Made by a program: the position numbers and the translations under genes. Positions 54,638 to 64,000 of a stretch of 64,000 bases of DNA are shown here, in pieces (positions within the stretch are counted from its first letter, which is position 1; every line of letters begins with the position of its first letter). The notes beneath the pieces were generated by a model. The model saw nothing but the letters and a program-made list of their open reading frames with translations, made no database searches and was not told the DNA's origin. The DNA comes from Aspidapion aeneum. Lineage: Eukaryota > Arthropoda > Insecta > Coleoptera > Brentidae. The stretch covers positions 135,425,348 to 135,489,347 of the forward strand of contig OY755038.1 of the NCBI GenBank assembly GCA_963576565.1. Direction: 5' to 3'.

Positions 54638-55114
54638 CAGAGTCCAGCATAATGATCTCCCACATTAAAAACGCCACATTGTAAATGCTATTTAGATTTT
54701 TTTTTTACTGAAACTCTATTCTATACCATTTGTTTTTATTAAGTTTTAAAATTTACAGTTCATGTGGCCGCCATTTTGTTCGATACACATTCGAAGCTGA
54801 TTTCGGAAAGTTTTACTCCTACAGTAACTTAAAAGCGATATACCTGTAATTTCTTGGCATATTGCTGCTTTCAATTCGTCAATAGTTTGGGGTTAGTGTT
54901 TAGGTATCCACAAAGGATCTGGAACTAGAGCATGTCTATCAAGTGCGAAGTGAGTACGAAAAGTTCTTTGCGTCGTAATCACAGATTTGTTACCTACTTT
55001 TAATAAATGTTTCGATGACGAAGGCACGATGACAAAAAAACGGCAAGGCGCGAGCTACCAACCGACTAAGCTAAGCTCTCTCAGTGATATGAGAGATCAT
55101 CATGCCGGACCATG
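54638..55114 (-). mobile_element. 477-bp mariner-like deletion derivative
   Basis: Inverted ends of ~25 bp: CAGAGTCCAGCATAATGATC on the left, and the complement of CATGGTCCGGCATGATGATC on the right (about 55091-55114). TATA flanks both sides, consistent with the TA target of Tc1/mariner elements. The interior, on the minus strand, encodes the two ends of a transposase without its middle (see next entry). Confidence 0.8.
54746..55045 (-). pseudogene. transposase N- and C-terminal ends fused, DDE core deleted
   Basis: The minus strand reads RAFVIETFIKS in one frame, then after a shift SVITTQRTFRTHFALDRHA. This is a helix-turn-helix N-terminal region of the mariner-like family common in insects (the domain I know as DUF4817). 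It runs within a few codons and a stop (54893-54895) into PQTIDELKAAICQEI and RNQLRMCIEQNGGHM, the C-terminal tail of the same family. Everything between, about 200 residues with the catalytic Asp triad, is absent. No enzyme can be made; the element would have to be moved in trans. Confidence 0.78.
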
Positions 55115-55829
55115 TATAAAGAAATGAACAACCAGCAATATTCCTTTAACGACATTGCAGCTTTACTTAATTTAAAAAGCTTACGTTATATTTTTTTAAA
55201 CACCCATTAATACCTAGTTAATATAATATAATAATGTTTAATTTAAATACATTTTTACATCACCTAGCTAAAATTTACCAAATCCATTAGTTTATATTTT
55301 TCATTAAAAAACAATTAAAAAAGTTTTCGTTGATAGAAAAATAACCTATATTTGCAACATTAATATGTTTAAAGCATTTACAGCTTACAGCAAAAGGAAT
55401 TTACTGCAGAATATTCGTCAAAGAGCCTTTTTTTTACTAAAAAGTTATGATCTCAAGAAAATTTATGTACTTAAATCAATGGGAAACAAACTTCTGAACC
55501 TTAGATATAATAAAAAAAATGCAACCTTCCTTTTTATTGTTGCTAGTACTCATTAATAAAAAAATCCTTTGATTAAGCTTCCTTACTAGTTGGTGTTTAT
55601 AGAGTGTTTTTAGGCAAATTGAGCGTTGACACAAAATAACTCATTCTTATCAGCGCGCAGAGTTTAAATTTAACACTATGTATTTAATTGAGGAGTAGAA
55701 TAGGTCTTTTGGTGTTAAAATTTAATTTGATAAAAACTATTCATAAGATGTAGCTTGATTGGAGAACGATTGCATCGATGGCTATGAGCATCCGGTATAC
55801 AATAATTTGAAAAGCTACCCTGTAGCTTA
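55115..55829. other. AT-rich non-coding stretch
   Basis: Nothing supported; the 63-codon frame at 55365-55556 is lysine/leucine-rich noise. Confidence 0.6.
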
Positions 55830-55994
55830 GGGAACGTCCTTAAATTACGTAACGCAAAAATTCAGGATTTTTGACCCCCCCCCCTCCCCCCTCCTAACGC
55901 ATTTTTAAGAAAAAACACATTAAAAATACATTGTGTGTAACGCAAGGCCAAACCCCTCCCCCCCTAGAGAGTTACATAATTTAGGGATAGGCCC
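55830..55994. mobile_element. 165-bp MITE, TTA target duplication
   Basis: The left end GGGAACGTCCTTAAATTACG and right end (complement of GGGCCTATCCCTAAATTATG) form imperfect ~25-bp inverted ends. Each is followed inside by C-rich runs. TTA lies on both sides (55827-55829 and 55995-55997), the duplication size of PIF/Harbinger elements. Confidence 0.75.
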
Positions 55995-55997
55995 TTA

Positions 55998-56490
55998 GAG
56001 AAAAACTGCGCAAGAAATTTATTGTTTCAAATTCCCCTGTAAATGTTTAGTACGGAGAACAACGTTGGAGAGGCGCTGGTTTTTGCACGGCACCCCGGTA
56101 TACTGCGCCAATTGAGTCATAAAGCTCCCACCGTGTAAGTGTCTGATCTATATCTGCCATTCGTCTATGGTTATAACTATATTTAAAGATTCCATAAAAT
56201 CTTCATCAGTTGAATTATTTTCTTTATCATTCCCAGGGTACCCAACAGTGGGGCATTTTAGAAGAGTAATTGTTTCTAAGCACAAAGTTTTGCTGTGTTT
56301 CGGGGGAATCGTCTCTTGGATGTAATAGGTGGATCTGAGGAGGCGATTAAAAATATCAAACAAGTTATCAGAGGCAAAAAATCGACATTAGACGTCCGCT
56401 CTTTTGTTTGTAACATGTTTTGAAGGTGACACTTGTTAAAAAGCCTAATTAAATGATGTAGATGGCGCTTCGTATCGAGTAAACCTCGTG
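55998..56490. other. non-coding, left of LINE
   Basis: No gene recognised. The 71-codon minus frame (56148-56363) has no motif. The LINE 5' boundary may lie near the TAGATGGCGC word at about 56459, but there is no second copy to define it. Confidence 0.45.
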
Positions 56491-56625
56491 TGCATGGGCT
56501 CCTGCTTTTTGGCCGAAATTTAAAGTATTTGTCTTCGTAAATTAAAAAAAGTGTGTTATTTTCCTATTAATACAGTTGTGATCTCTTATAAAAGTATAAA
56601 AAAGTGTCAAGTTTGAATCCTAATA

Positions 56626-57342
56626 ATGTCTAATAGAGAAAAGTTGAGTTTGCAGAGTGTAAACAACCGCATTGACAATTTGGCGAGTACGTTCCAGAAT
56701 GCAATGGATGACTTCAAATCACAGATGGCTGCGAGACGTTTGTCGTTGGAAAACAAACAAGCAACTCTAGCAAGTGTGAACTCCGATGAGGAGTTTATGA
56801 AAAACTTTGAAGATTTTCAGTGTTCAATGAGTAATGCTATGTCAGCTCTAAAAGCTGATGTGCAAAAGTTAGGCAATGAAAATCGTAACCATCTTCTAAA
56901 AAGGAATCTTAAGTGTTTATTAGTCCATGGTATAGATGAAAACAAAACAAAATCAGCTGATTTATATGAATCCATTTTAAATATTTTTAAAAGTAAATTA
57001 GGTGTTGAAATTACAAAAAATGATTTAGATATTGTTTACCGTTTAGGCAGAAGCAACGACACAAAAAAATCCAAGTTCCCGAGACCAATTTTAGTTGAAT
57101 TTTGCCACCGGTGGAAACGCGACTTTGTATTTTTTAATAAAAAACTCTTAAAAAATTCTAAGATTATGTTAACCGAGTTATTAATTGATGAAAATCTTAA
57201 TTTGTTTAAACAAGTGAAGGAAAGGTTTAAGAAATCGTGTTGGACATATGGGGGGTTAGTTTACGTTGAATTTGAGGGTGAACGTAAATTAATAAAAAAT
57301 AAATCCGATTTTGAAAATCTAATAGGTGATAACAGTGACTGA
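56626..57342 (+). CDS. LINE ORF1 protein, coiled coil + RRM-like, intact
   Basis: 238 codons from ATG. The N-terminal ~95 residues look helical with spaced hydrophobics (SVNNRIDNLASTFQNAMDDF, MSALKADVQKLGNENR), a likely trimerising coiled coil. The middle has LKCLLVHGIDENKTKSADLY and IVYRLGRSND, the RRM fold of L1 ORF1p-type proteins (Transposase_22 family as I know it). The end has PILVEFCHRWKRDFVFFNKK and SKIMLTELLIDENLNLF, matching its C-terminal RNA-binding domain. Such proteins coat the LINE RNA and act as chaperones. No zinc knuckle is present. Open and apparently undamaged, unlike ORF2. Confidence 0.88.
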   Translation: MSNREKLSLQSVNNRIDNLASTFQNAMDDFKSQMAARRLSLENKQATLASVNSDEEFMKNFEDFQCSMSNAMSALKADVQKLGNENRNHLLKRNLKCLLVHGIDENKTKSADLYESILNIFKSKLGVEITKNDLDIVYRLGRSNDTKKSKFPRPILVEFCHRWKRDFVFFNKKLLKNSKIMLTELLIDENLNLFKQVKERFKKSCWTYGGLVYVEFEGERKLIKNKSDFENLIGDNSD

Positions 57343-57995
57343 AAACCTATCTAAAGACTAAAAAAATTTTGTTTTTTTTGTTTGCATAGGATTTTTCTAT
57401 TTTTGGCTACTTATGTAAGTACTCTTTTTGCGAATTATAGTTTTATTTTTTATTTTTTTTTTAAATTTTGGTAGTGTTATTGTATTTTTATATAGTTCTT
57501 TTTGCGGTTTGTTCACACCAGCTAATGATAGGATATAATTTGCAAAAATAGTCTTAAAAATGTTCATTTTTATTTTTCTTTTCACTATTATTAAAGGGTA
57601 CCAGTTAAATGCAAACAAAGATATTTGATTATTTTTTTTTTGTTTACAAAAATTTATAGTTGTATTTCAAAATGTGCCAAATAAGAGGAGCTCTGCATAA
57701 TGCAAATTGATTGCATTTTCGAGCTATTTTTTTTTAGCGATTGTTAATTCGTACTTTTCTATTTTTTATTAAAAGGGGGCTAGTTGTCGAGTCAAATTGA
57801 ATTTTTCTTTAATTTGAAATACGTATCTACTTTTCAACTGTTAGGACATTTGCTCTTGACTAAGTTTTTTATTGGAAAAGTTTAAGTAGTAAAAAAATAT
57901 TTAACTGAACTGATTGTTTTTATTCCACTTACTCAATGTATAAAAAAAAATTTTTTTTTGAATAACTTTATTTTATTGTAAAATTTTATTAAATT
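57343..57995 (+). other. 653-bp ORF1-ORF2 spacer
   Basis: AT-rich, with poly-T and poly-A runs and no frame in the plus direction. Most LINEs have overlapping or closely spaced ORFs; this spacer is long and could contain an insertion or a decayed coding stretch. Confidence 0.6.
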
Positions 57996-60761
57996 ATGAA
58001 AATAGCCCACATAAACATAAGGTCAATGTTTACAGGATTCAATGATTTTTCTGTAATTGTGCAACAAAATGATTATGATGTAGTAGTAATTAGTGAAACT
58101 TGGATAAATCAAGAGGACTTTCCTCAAAATATATTTAATATTCCTGGATATAAGTTTTATAACAAAAACAGATTATTTGGACGTGGAGGGGGTGTTGGGG
58201 CTTATGTTAAAACACAAAATTCTTGCTCAATAATAAACCTTGATCTAGATATAGCAGAATTAATTGACTGTTTATTTTTAAAAATTACATTTCAAAGAAA
58301 GCAGTATGCCATAGGTGTTGTTTATAGGCCCCCCAAATTTAATTTAAACCAGTTTGTTGAGCTCTTGGACGACGTTTTTTCTGTTATTTGCAGCTCTTTT
58401 GACAATGTCATTGGACTTGGTGATTACAATATTAATTTCTTACAAACTCAAAATATAGTCGCTGAATGCCTTGAGGCATATAACCTTGTCCAAATACTTA
58501 AGGAACCAACCAGAATAACCCGTACCTCTAGCAGGCTAATCGATCCTATATTTGTGTCTGAAAATTTGTTGGTAAATAATTGCTCAACTTTAAATGTGGA
58601 TCACATATCTGATCATAGACTCGTTTTTTGTGAAGTTTCTAGTCATCGTGCAAAAATGAAACCAAAGTTAATTACTTTCAGGGATGTTAAAAAGTTTGAG
58701 CAACACATGTTCCTAAATGACCTTTTTCAACTTCCTTGGCACCAGTTACTTTTGGAAAACAAAATTGACAAAAAAATACAATTATTTAATGAGTTTATTA
58801 CATTAACTTATGACAAGCATGCTCCAATTAAAACTGTAAAAGTGACTAAACCAAGAGCGCCTTGGTTAACAGATGAACTTAAAAATTTCATGTCAAAAAG
58901 AGACAGAGCTTTATCCATATTTAAAAGAGCAAAAAATGACTTTAACTGGATTAGTTACAAATATTTACGTAATCAGGCGGTTGCTATGCTAAGACTAAAT
59001 AAAAAAAAAATATTTAAATGATATCTGTTCTGAAAAAAATTCTAAAAGATCTTAATGTATGCAGTAGCAGTAATAAAAATTCAATCCCGCCCAACTTATC
59101 TAATTCAAATAAAATTAATCAATATTTTTCCAGGTTTTTTCAAGATATCAACAAAAATTGTGATGATCTAATTAATTCGTATAATGCTACGAATAGCCTT
59201 AGAAATAAATTTAATTTTAAAATGACAAATTGTGAGGAAGTTCATAAAATTTTACATTCATTGAAAAAGGAATCTTCTGGATGTGACAAAATACCTCTTT
59301 CCATGCTGTAGTCCATTTATTGATATTTATTTAGTTCATATTATTAACTCTTGTATTGAACAATGTTATTTTCCCCAAGTTTGGAAACAGGCAATTGGTA
59401 CTCCATTACCTAAAAAATCAAATCCAGAAACTTTTTCTGATTTACGTATAATAAGTATTTTACCTGTTGCATCAAAGATTATGGAAAAAATATTATACTC
59501 ACAAATATTCAGTTTTTTTACTGAAAACAATCTCCTTCCTGCTTGTCAAAATGGCTTTAGATTAAACTTTTCAACGTCAGACGCATTAGCTAATATTACC
59601 AATGACATATGTGATGATTACGATAAAGGGATGATTAGCCTGCTTGTTCTATTAGACTTTTCAAAGGCGTTTGATACCATAAATCATAAACTTTTATTGG
59701 CAAAACTAAAATATTCAGGTTTTGAGCTTGGTGCTCTAACCCTTACAAAATCATACCTACATAAACGCAGCCAAAGTGTGTTATATAATCAAACGCAGTC
59801 GTCCTACCTGGACATATTTTCTGGTGTTCCACAGGGTTCTGTACTTGGTTCGCTTTTATTTATTATTTATACAGCAGATATTTTAAACTCAGTTAATAAT
59901 TGTAGTCCTCAGGCGTTCGCTGATGATACTCAGTTAAAATTTACAATTTGCCCTAAAAATGTTCATCAGGCTAGTCACATTGTTAATACTGAGCTTTATA
60001 GAATTAAAGAGTTATCACTTAAACATAATTTAATACTAAATTCCTCTAAAACTAATGTCATGTTGTTTGGTAACCAACAAAATGTACAGCAGCTAAAAAA
60101 TACCCTTCACTTACAAATTGACAACATACCTTTAGAAATCGTTGAAAGTTCAAGAAACTTGGGCCTAATTATTGATTCAAAATTAAGATTTAAGGAACAC
60201 ACCAATAAGTTAATTCAAGTTTCTTTTTACAAATTAAAAATATTATATAATAGTAGGCATATTTTAAATGTAAAGCTGCGTAAGGAATTATGTGATTCTC
60301 TTGTTCTCTCTAACTTCAATTATTGTGACATTATTTATGGCGGTTTTATTGACTCAGTCACAAAAAAAAGCATTCAAAAAATACAAAATTCTTGCGCTCG
60401 CCTAATTCTAAATCTACGTAGACGTGATCACATCTCTAATAAAATTAAAGAATTAGGCTGGTTAAATATGCAGAATCGAAGAGCACTTCATATTTGTAAC
60501 TTTTTGCATAATCTTCTTTATCACTCCCACACCTCAGTAATATTGAAAAATAGATTTATTCCAAGAACTAGATTGCACGATGTAAATATTCGTAATAAAC
60601 AAAAAATTTCAATTCCGCGCCATCGCACTGCATTGTTTCAAAGATCAATGGCTTATAATGCTATTCAGCAGTATAATTTGTTGCCTAATAAATTTAAGAC
60701 CCTTACAATAAAATCTTTTAAATATAATGTCAAAAAATACTTTTTAGAAAATCAATTATAA
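57996..60761 (+). pseudogene. LINE ORF2, endonuclease + reverse transcriptase, frameshifted
   Basis: 57996-59021 is an intact APE-type endonuclease: IAHINIRSM, VVISETW (catalytic Glu), GRGGGVGAYVK, GVVYRPP, GLGDYNINF (catalytic Asp/Asn), HISDHRLVF (Asp-His). A run of ten A near 59000 and the stretch about 59290-59310 carry frameshifts; short pieces at 59018-59311 and 59283-60761 continue the protein. The polymerase is complete: LRIISILPVASKIMEK, NGFRLNFSTSDAL, LVLLDFSKAFDTINHK (first Asp), GVPQGSVLG, AFADDTQLKF (Asp pair) and the thumb SRNLGLIIDSKLRFKEH. The GPLLF box reads GSLLF. Would nick target DNA and reverse-transcribe if intact. Confidence 0.92.
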
Positions 60762-61086
60762 CAAACTTAATGTTTTACTTAAATAATAACATATATCTCT
60801 TGTAAAGTAGTGAGTGGAAGACAAAAGTTTGGTTTGGTTTTGATTCGACTTCCCCCTTAGAAAAAAGGAAAAAATTATAAGTTGTAATATTGAATTTAGT
60901 TATAAGTGTATTTATATGAATAGGATACATATTTTTTATTTGCCATCGATATAGTACAAACGCAGAAGTCGAGTGGTTAAGTATGAGTAGCCTTAGGCTA
61001 GACTTCGCCAAACTTCTTCAGCCTTGTACTAATATTTTTTCTTTCTTTTTATTGTAACTTTTTAAAATTATTTGAATAAAGACGAT

Positions 61087-61111
61087 TCTAATCTAATCTA
61101 ATCTAATCTAA
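61087..61111 (+). repeat. (TCTAA)5 LINE tail
   Basis: Five perfect TCTAA units close the LINE instead of poly-A. Confidence 0.9.
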
Positions 61112-61350
61112 ACAACGTTAGAATTATTAAAATCTATCTTGAAATTTAGAATTTTAAAGCAACAAGCATGCAAATATGGCTCATTAAGTTAAAACTGTGA
61201 GATGTAAGCTAGTCACTTAAATTAGCATATCTTCACAACGGCAACGGACGGCAACGTTTTTTGACAGAAAACATAAGTAGCAGGATTGGCGAATTGAAAA
61301 AACCTATGGGAAGCTAGAAATATGCTAAAAACATAACAAAATAAAAAAAG
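61112..61350. other. short non-coding stretch before satellite
   Basis: No feature except the left 12-bp flank ATAACAAAATAA (61333-61344) of the satellite block and an AAAAAG spacer. Confidence 0.6.
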
Positions 61351-62625
61351 CTTGAGAGATTTACTGAGACTGATTATATCTGTCTCCGTAGTGACGTCAA
61401 ATTTCGCCTCAAACATGAGGCTACCCTGACTAATATTGCAATTCGGCAGTTGGTCTGTTTTCAGTAAATGTCCACATTTCATGTTTCCTTTTCAGACACC
61501 ATCATCCCCATTAATCGCCCCTTAACACTTGTTGCGCTCGTACCGAAGAGGTCCAAGAAGACCGAAACTAGTATGCGAGCCACTAATATCCCTTTTTGAG
61601 GAATTGCCCGCAATCTTTGTTGTTTTTTCGTTAAGTATGTCCTCACAATATTCCTTTTAATTTATCTCCGGGCTTGAGAGATTTACTGAGACTGATTATA
61701 TCTGTCTCCGTAGTGACGTCAAATTTCGCCTCAAACCTGAGGCTACCCTGACTGATATTGCAATTCTGCAGTTGATCTGTTTTCAGTAAATGTCCACATT
61801 TCATGTTTCCTTTTCAGACACCATCATGCCCATTAATCGTCCCTTAACACTTGTTACGCTCGTACCGAAGAGGTCCAAGAAGACCGAAACTAGTATGCGA
61901 GCTACTAATATCCCTTTTTGAGGAATTGCCCGCAATCTTTGTTGTTTTTTCGTTAAGTATGTCCTCACAATATTCCTTTTAATTTATCTCCGGGCTTGAG
62001 AAATTTACTGAGACTGATTATATATGTCTCCGTAGTGACGTCAAATTTCGCCTCAAACCCTGGGCAACCCTGACTGATATTGCAATTCGGCAGTTGGTCT
62101 GTTTTCAGTAAATGTCCACATTTCATGTTTCCTTTTCAGACACCATCATCCCCATTAATCGTCCCTTAACACTTGTTACGCTCGTACCGAAGAGGTCCAA
62201 GAAGACCGAAACTAGTATGCGAGCTACTAATATCCCTTTTTGAGGAATTGCCCGCAATCTTTGTTGTTTTTTCGTTAAGTATGTCCTCACAATATTCCTT
62301 TTAATTTATCTCCGGGCTTGAGAGATCTACTGAGACTGATTATATCTGTCTCCGTAGTGACGTCAAATTTCGCCTCAAACCTGAGGCTACCCTAACTGAT
62401 ATTGCAATTCGGCAGTTGGTCTGTTTTCAGTAAATGTCCACATTTCATGTTTCCTTTTCAGGCACCATCATGCCCATTAATCGTCCCTTAACACTTGTTA
62501 CGCTCGTACCGAAGAGATCCAAGAAGACCGAAACTAGTATGCGAGCTACTAATATCCCTTTTTGAGGAATTGCCCGCAATCTTTGTTGTTTTTTCGTTAA
62601 GTATATCCTCACAATATTCCTTTTA
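61351..62625. repeat. 322-bp satellite, four units
   Basis: Units begin CTTGAGAGATTTACTGAG at 61351, 61673, 61995 and 62317, every step exactly 322. Only scattered substitutions separate them, so the array is young or homogenised. The fourth unit lacks its last ~13 bases. The 12-mer ATAACAAAATAA lies on both sides (61333-61344 and 62626-62637). There is no open frame in common to all units; the 118-codon minus frame at the right end is incidental. Confidence 0.95.
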
Positions 62626-62637
62626 ATAACAAAATAA

Positions 62638-62940
62638 CTTTTGAATTTTGACAACAAAAAAAATTGCAAAAAAATGGCATTTCTCTTTATGACACTGTAT
62701 GTCTTTATTAAAACTAAATAGTGCAGGCGCTGTAGGTAGTTGAGTATACAAAATATGAGGACCGCAGTTTGACATTGGATTCTAGCCAGGTTTTGATCCA
62801 TTTTTTTTATCCCCCCTCCTCTTAAAGTCGTGTTCGAATTTATGAAAATTTAACTACGTTGATGCCTTAAAGCCACAATGACAGAGAAATTAATCATTTT
62901 TTAAAATTTTAGCTGCAAAACCCCCAAAAACGCCCCAAAA
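62638..62940. other. AT-rich non-coding stretch
   Basis: Nothing recognised between the two satellites. Confidence 0.5.
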
Positions 62941-64000
62941 CCTAAAATTTTTAGGTTCTCTTCAAATTTTCTCAAAAACTAAGCTTCTTAGGGAAAAATA
63001 TGTAACTACCTTTATTGTAGTATAATAAATAAAAATAAAATTTCCCTTTTAACGATATAGAAATCAGTGCGGTACGACCAAAGACAAACTCTCCAGCGGC
63101 GTCCGTAATGAAAAAAAAAAATAAAAAAAGAAACATGCATATTAACTGTTTTCCTGATTTTCTTAAAAACCAAGCTCTCCAAAAAAAATTGTGTTCCGTA
63201 GACAATAAAATTTGGTTTTAAACGATGTATAATAAGGCAATTAGTTTTATTTATAACAATTTAGGGGCCTCCGTAAATTAAATCAATTTTTAAAAATGTC
63301 TATACTTTTACAAGTTTTATCCAATTTTCTCAAAAACTAAGCAGAAAAAAATATTTTACACCTAATTGTAGAAAATAAAATTTCTTTTTAACAGTGTATA
63401 AGTTAGTCCAATCAGACTCACAGCAAACTCTCCAGCGGCGTCCGTTTCTTTAGAAAATGTAAAATGCCCTACAGTCAATTACAGACAATAAAAATTCCTT
63501 TTAAACGCTGTACAACAAGGTATGATTTATCTTTAAAATAAACTTCACAGGCGTCCGTAAATAAAATCACTTTTTATAAATCACCAAACAAATTAATTTT
63601 GTTACAGGTTTTAACCAATTTTCTCGGAAACTAAGCTCAATAAAAAAAGTGTTCTTAACTTTATTGTAGAATATAAAATTACCTTTCTAACGATTTATAA
63701 GTTAGTAGGGTTTGATTGATGACAAACTTTCCAGCGACGTCCGTAAATGGCGGTCATTTAAAAAATAAATAAATAAAAACATTTTTGTCACATGGTTTAC
63801 CCGATTTTCCAAAAAACCAAGCTCTTTATCAAAAAATGGCTCTTATACTTGATTGTAGAAAATATTTTTTTTTAACTGATGTATAACAAGGTAAGAAAAG
63901 TTTAATTTTTAAAACTGGAGACGTCCGTAAATTAAATCAATGTTTAAAAATCACCAAACAAATTAATTTTGTGTGAAACCACCAGAAACAACTACTTCGA
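62941..64000. repeat. degenerate tandem repeat, ~170-185-bp unit, runs off window
   Basis: The pair TTTTCTCAAAAACTAAGC and GGCGTCCGTAA recurs in order. GTCCGT-type words start at 63101, 63269, 63440, 63553, 63739 and 63923 (steps 168, 171, 113, 186, 184). The short step marks a deleted unit. Units are highly diverged, so this is an old array. Confidence 0.75.

Larger units (their letters stand above)
56491..61111 (+). mobile_element. near full-length LINE with L1-type ORF1 and (TCTAA)n tail
   Basis: ORF1 (56626-57342), a 653-bp spacer, ORF2 with endonuclease and reverse transcriptase (57996-60761), a ~325-bp 3' UTR and five TCTAA units (61087-61111). Polymerase motifs fit the jockey/CR1/L2 side of LINE diversity; I cannot fix the clade. 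Several frameshifts in ORF2 make this copy inactive. The left end is approximate. Confidence 0.85.

Noticed and set aside
62445..62801. 118-codon minus-strand frame over the last satellite unit
   Set aside because: Not preserved in the other three units and no motif.

Overview
The window looks like a repeat-dense, AT-rich arthropod (most likely insect) genome segment. I base this on BEL/Pao LTR elements, a Penelope-like element, RTE- and jockey/CR1-like LINEs, a mariner-like remnant, and a 28S rRNA fragment with insect-like wording. I see no convincing intact host gene. The only host-like coding signal is a short THAP zinc-finger exon near 54.2 kb, and it lacks an ATG. Almost everything else is mobile DNA of different ages, much of it nested.

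Layout. 0-1.2 kb: 3' end of a jockey-like LINE. 3.6-5.1 kb: first copy of a composite repeat made of a ~330-bp palindrome, 142-bp tandem units and a short terminal hairpin. 6.7-14.2 kb: complete BEL/Pao element #1 on the minus strand (828-bp LTRs with one visible difference, AAATT target duplication, open 1779-codon Gag-Pol). 14.2-20.6 kb: mostly non-coding, with a small inverted-repeat element, a ~760-bp foldback, a 28S rDNA fragment and a ~975-bp inverted-repeat element.

20.6-40.9 kb is a nested stack. A decayed Gypsy element (gag piece at about 22.68 kb, then 34.1-38.2 kb) is split by BEL/Pao #2 (22713-34135, target duplication GCCCA). BEL #2 carries an RTE-type LINE exactly where its reverse transcriptase should be. 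Its leader carries an inverted pair of Penelope-like elements bounded by 13-bp direct repeats. Left of the Gypsy piece, a 279-bp MITE and a jockey-like LINE each have their own short target duplication. A second RTE-like LINE cuts the Gypsy 3' LTR at about 38.2 kb.

43.0-44.45 kb: second copy of the composite repeat, directly followed by a foldback-like element whose arms are built of short tandem repeats. 46.5-53.6 kb: BEL/Pao #3 (413-bp LTRs, target duplication GATAC), open except for one amber codon near the integrase end. 54.2-56.0 kb: the THAP exon fragment and three small transposons; one is a mariner-like element in which the two ends of the transposase are fused and the catalytic core is lost. 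56.5-61.1 kb: a near full-length LINE with an L1-type ORF1, an unusually long ORF1-ORF2 spacer and a (TCTAA)n tail. 61.35-62.63 kb: four units of a 322-bp satellite bounded by a 12-bp direct repeat. 62.9-64 kb: a degenerate satellite running off the edge.

The LTR elements act alone: each encodes capsid/nucleocapsid, protease, reverse transcriptase, RNase H and integrase for its own copy. The small inverted-repeat elements would depend on enzymes supplied elsewhere. All identifications are from reading motifs by eye; no database search was run.
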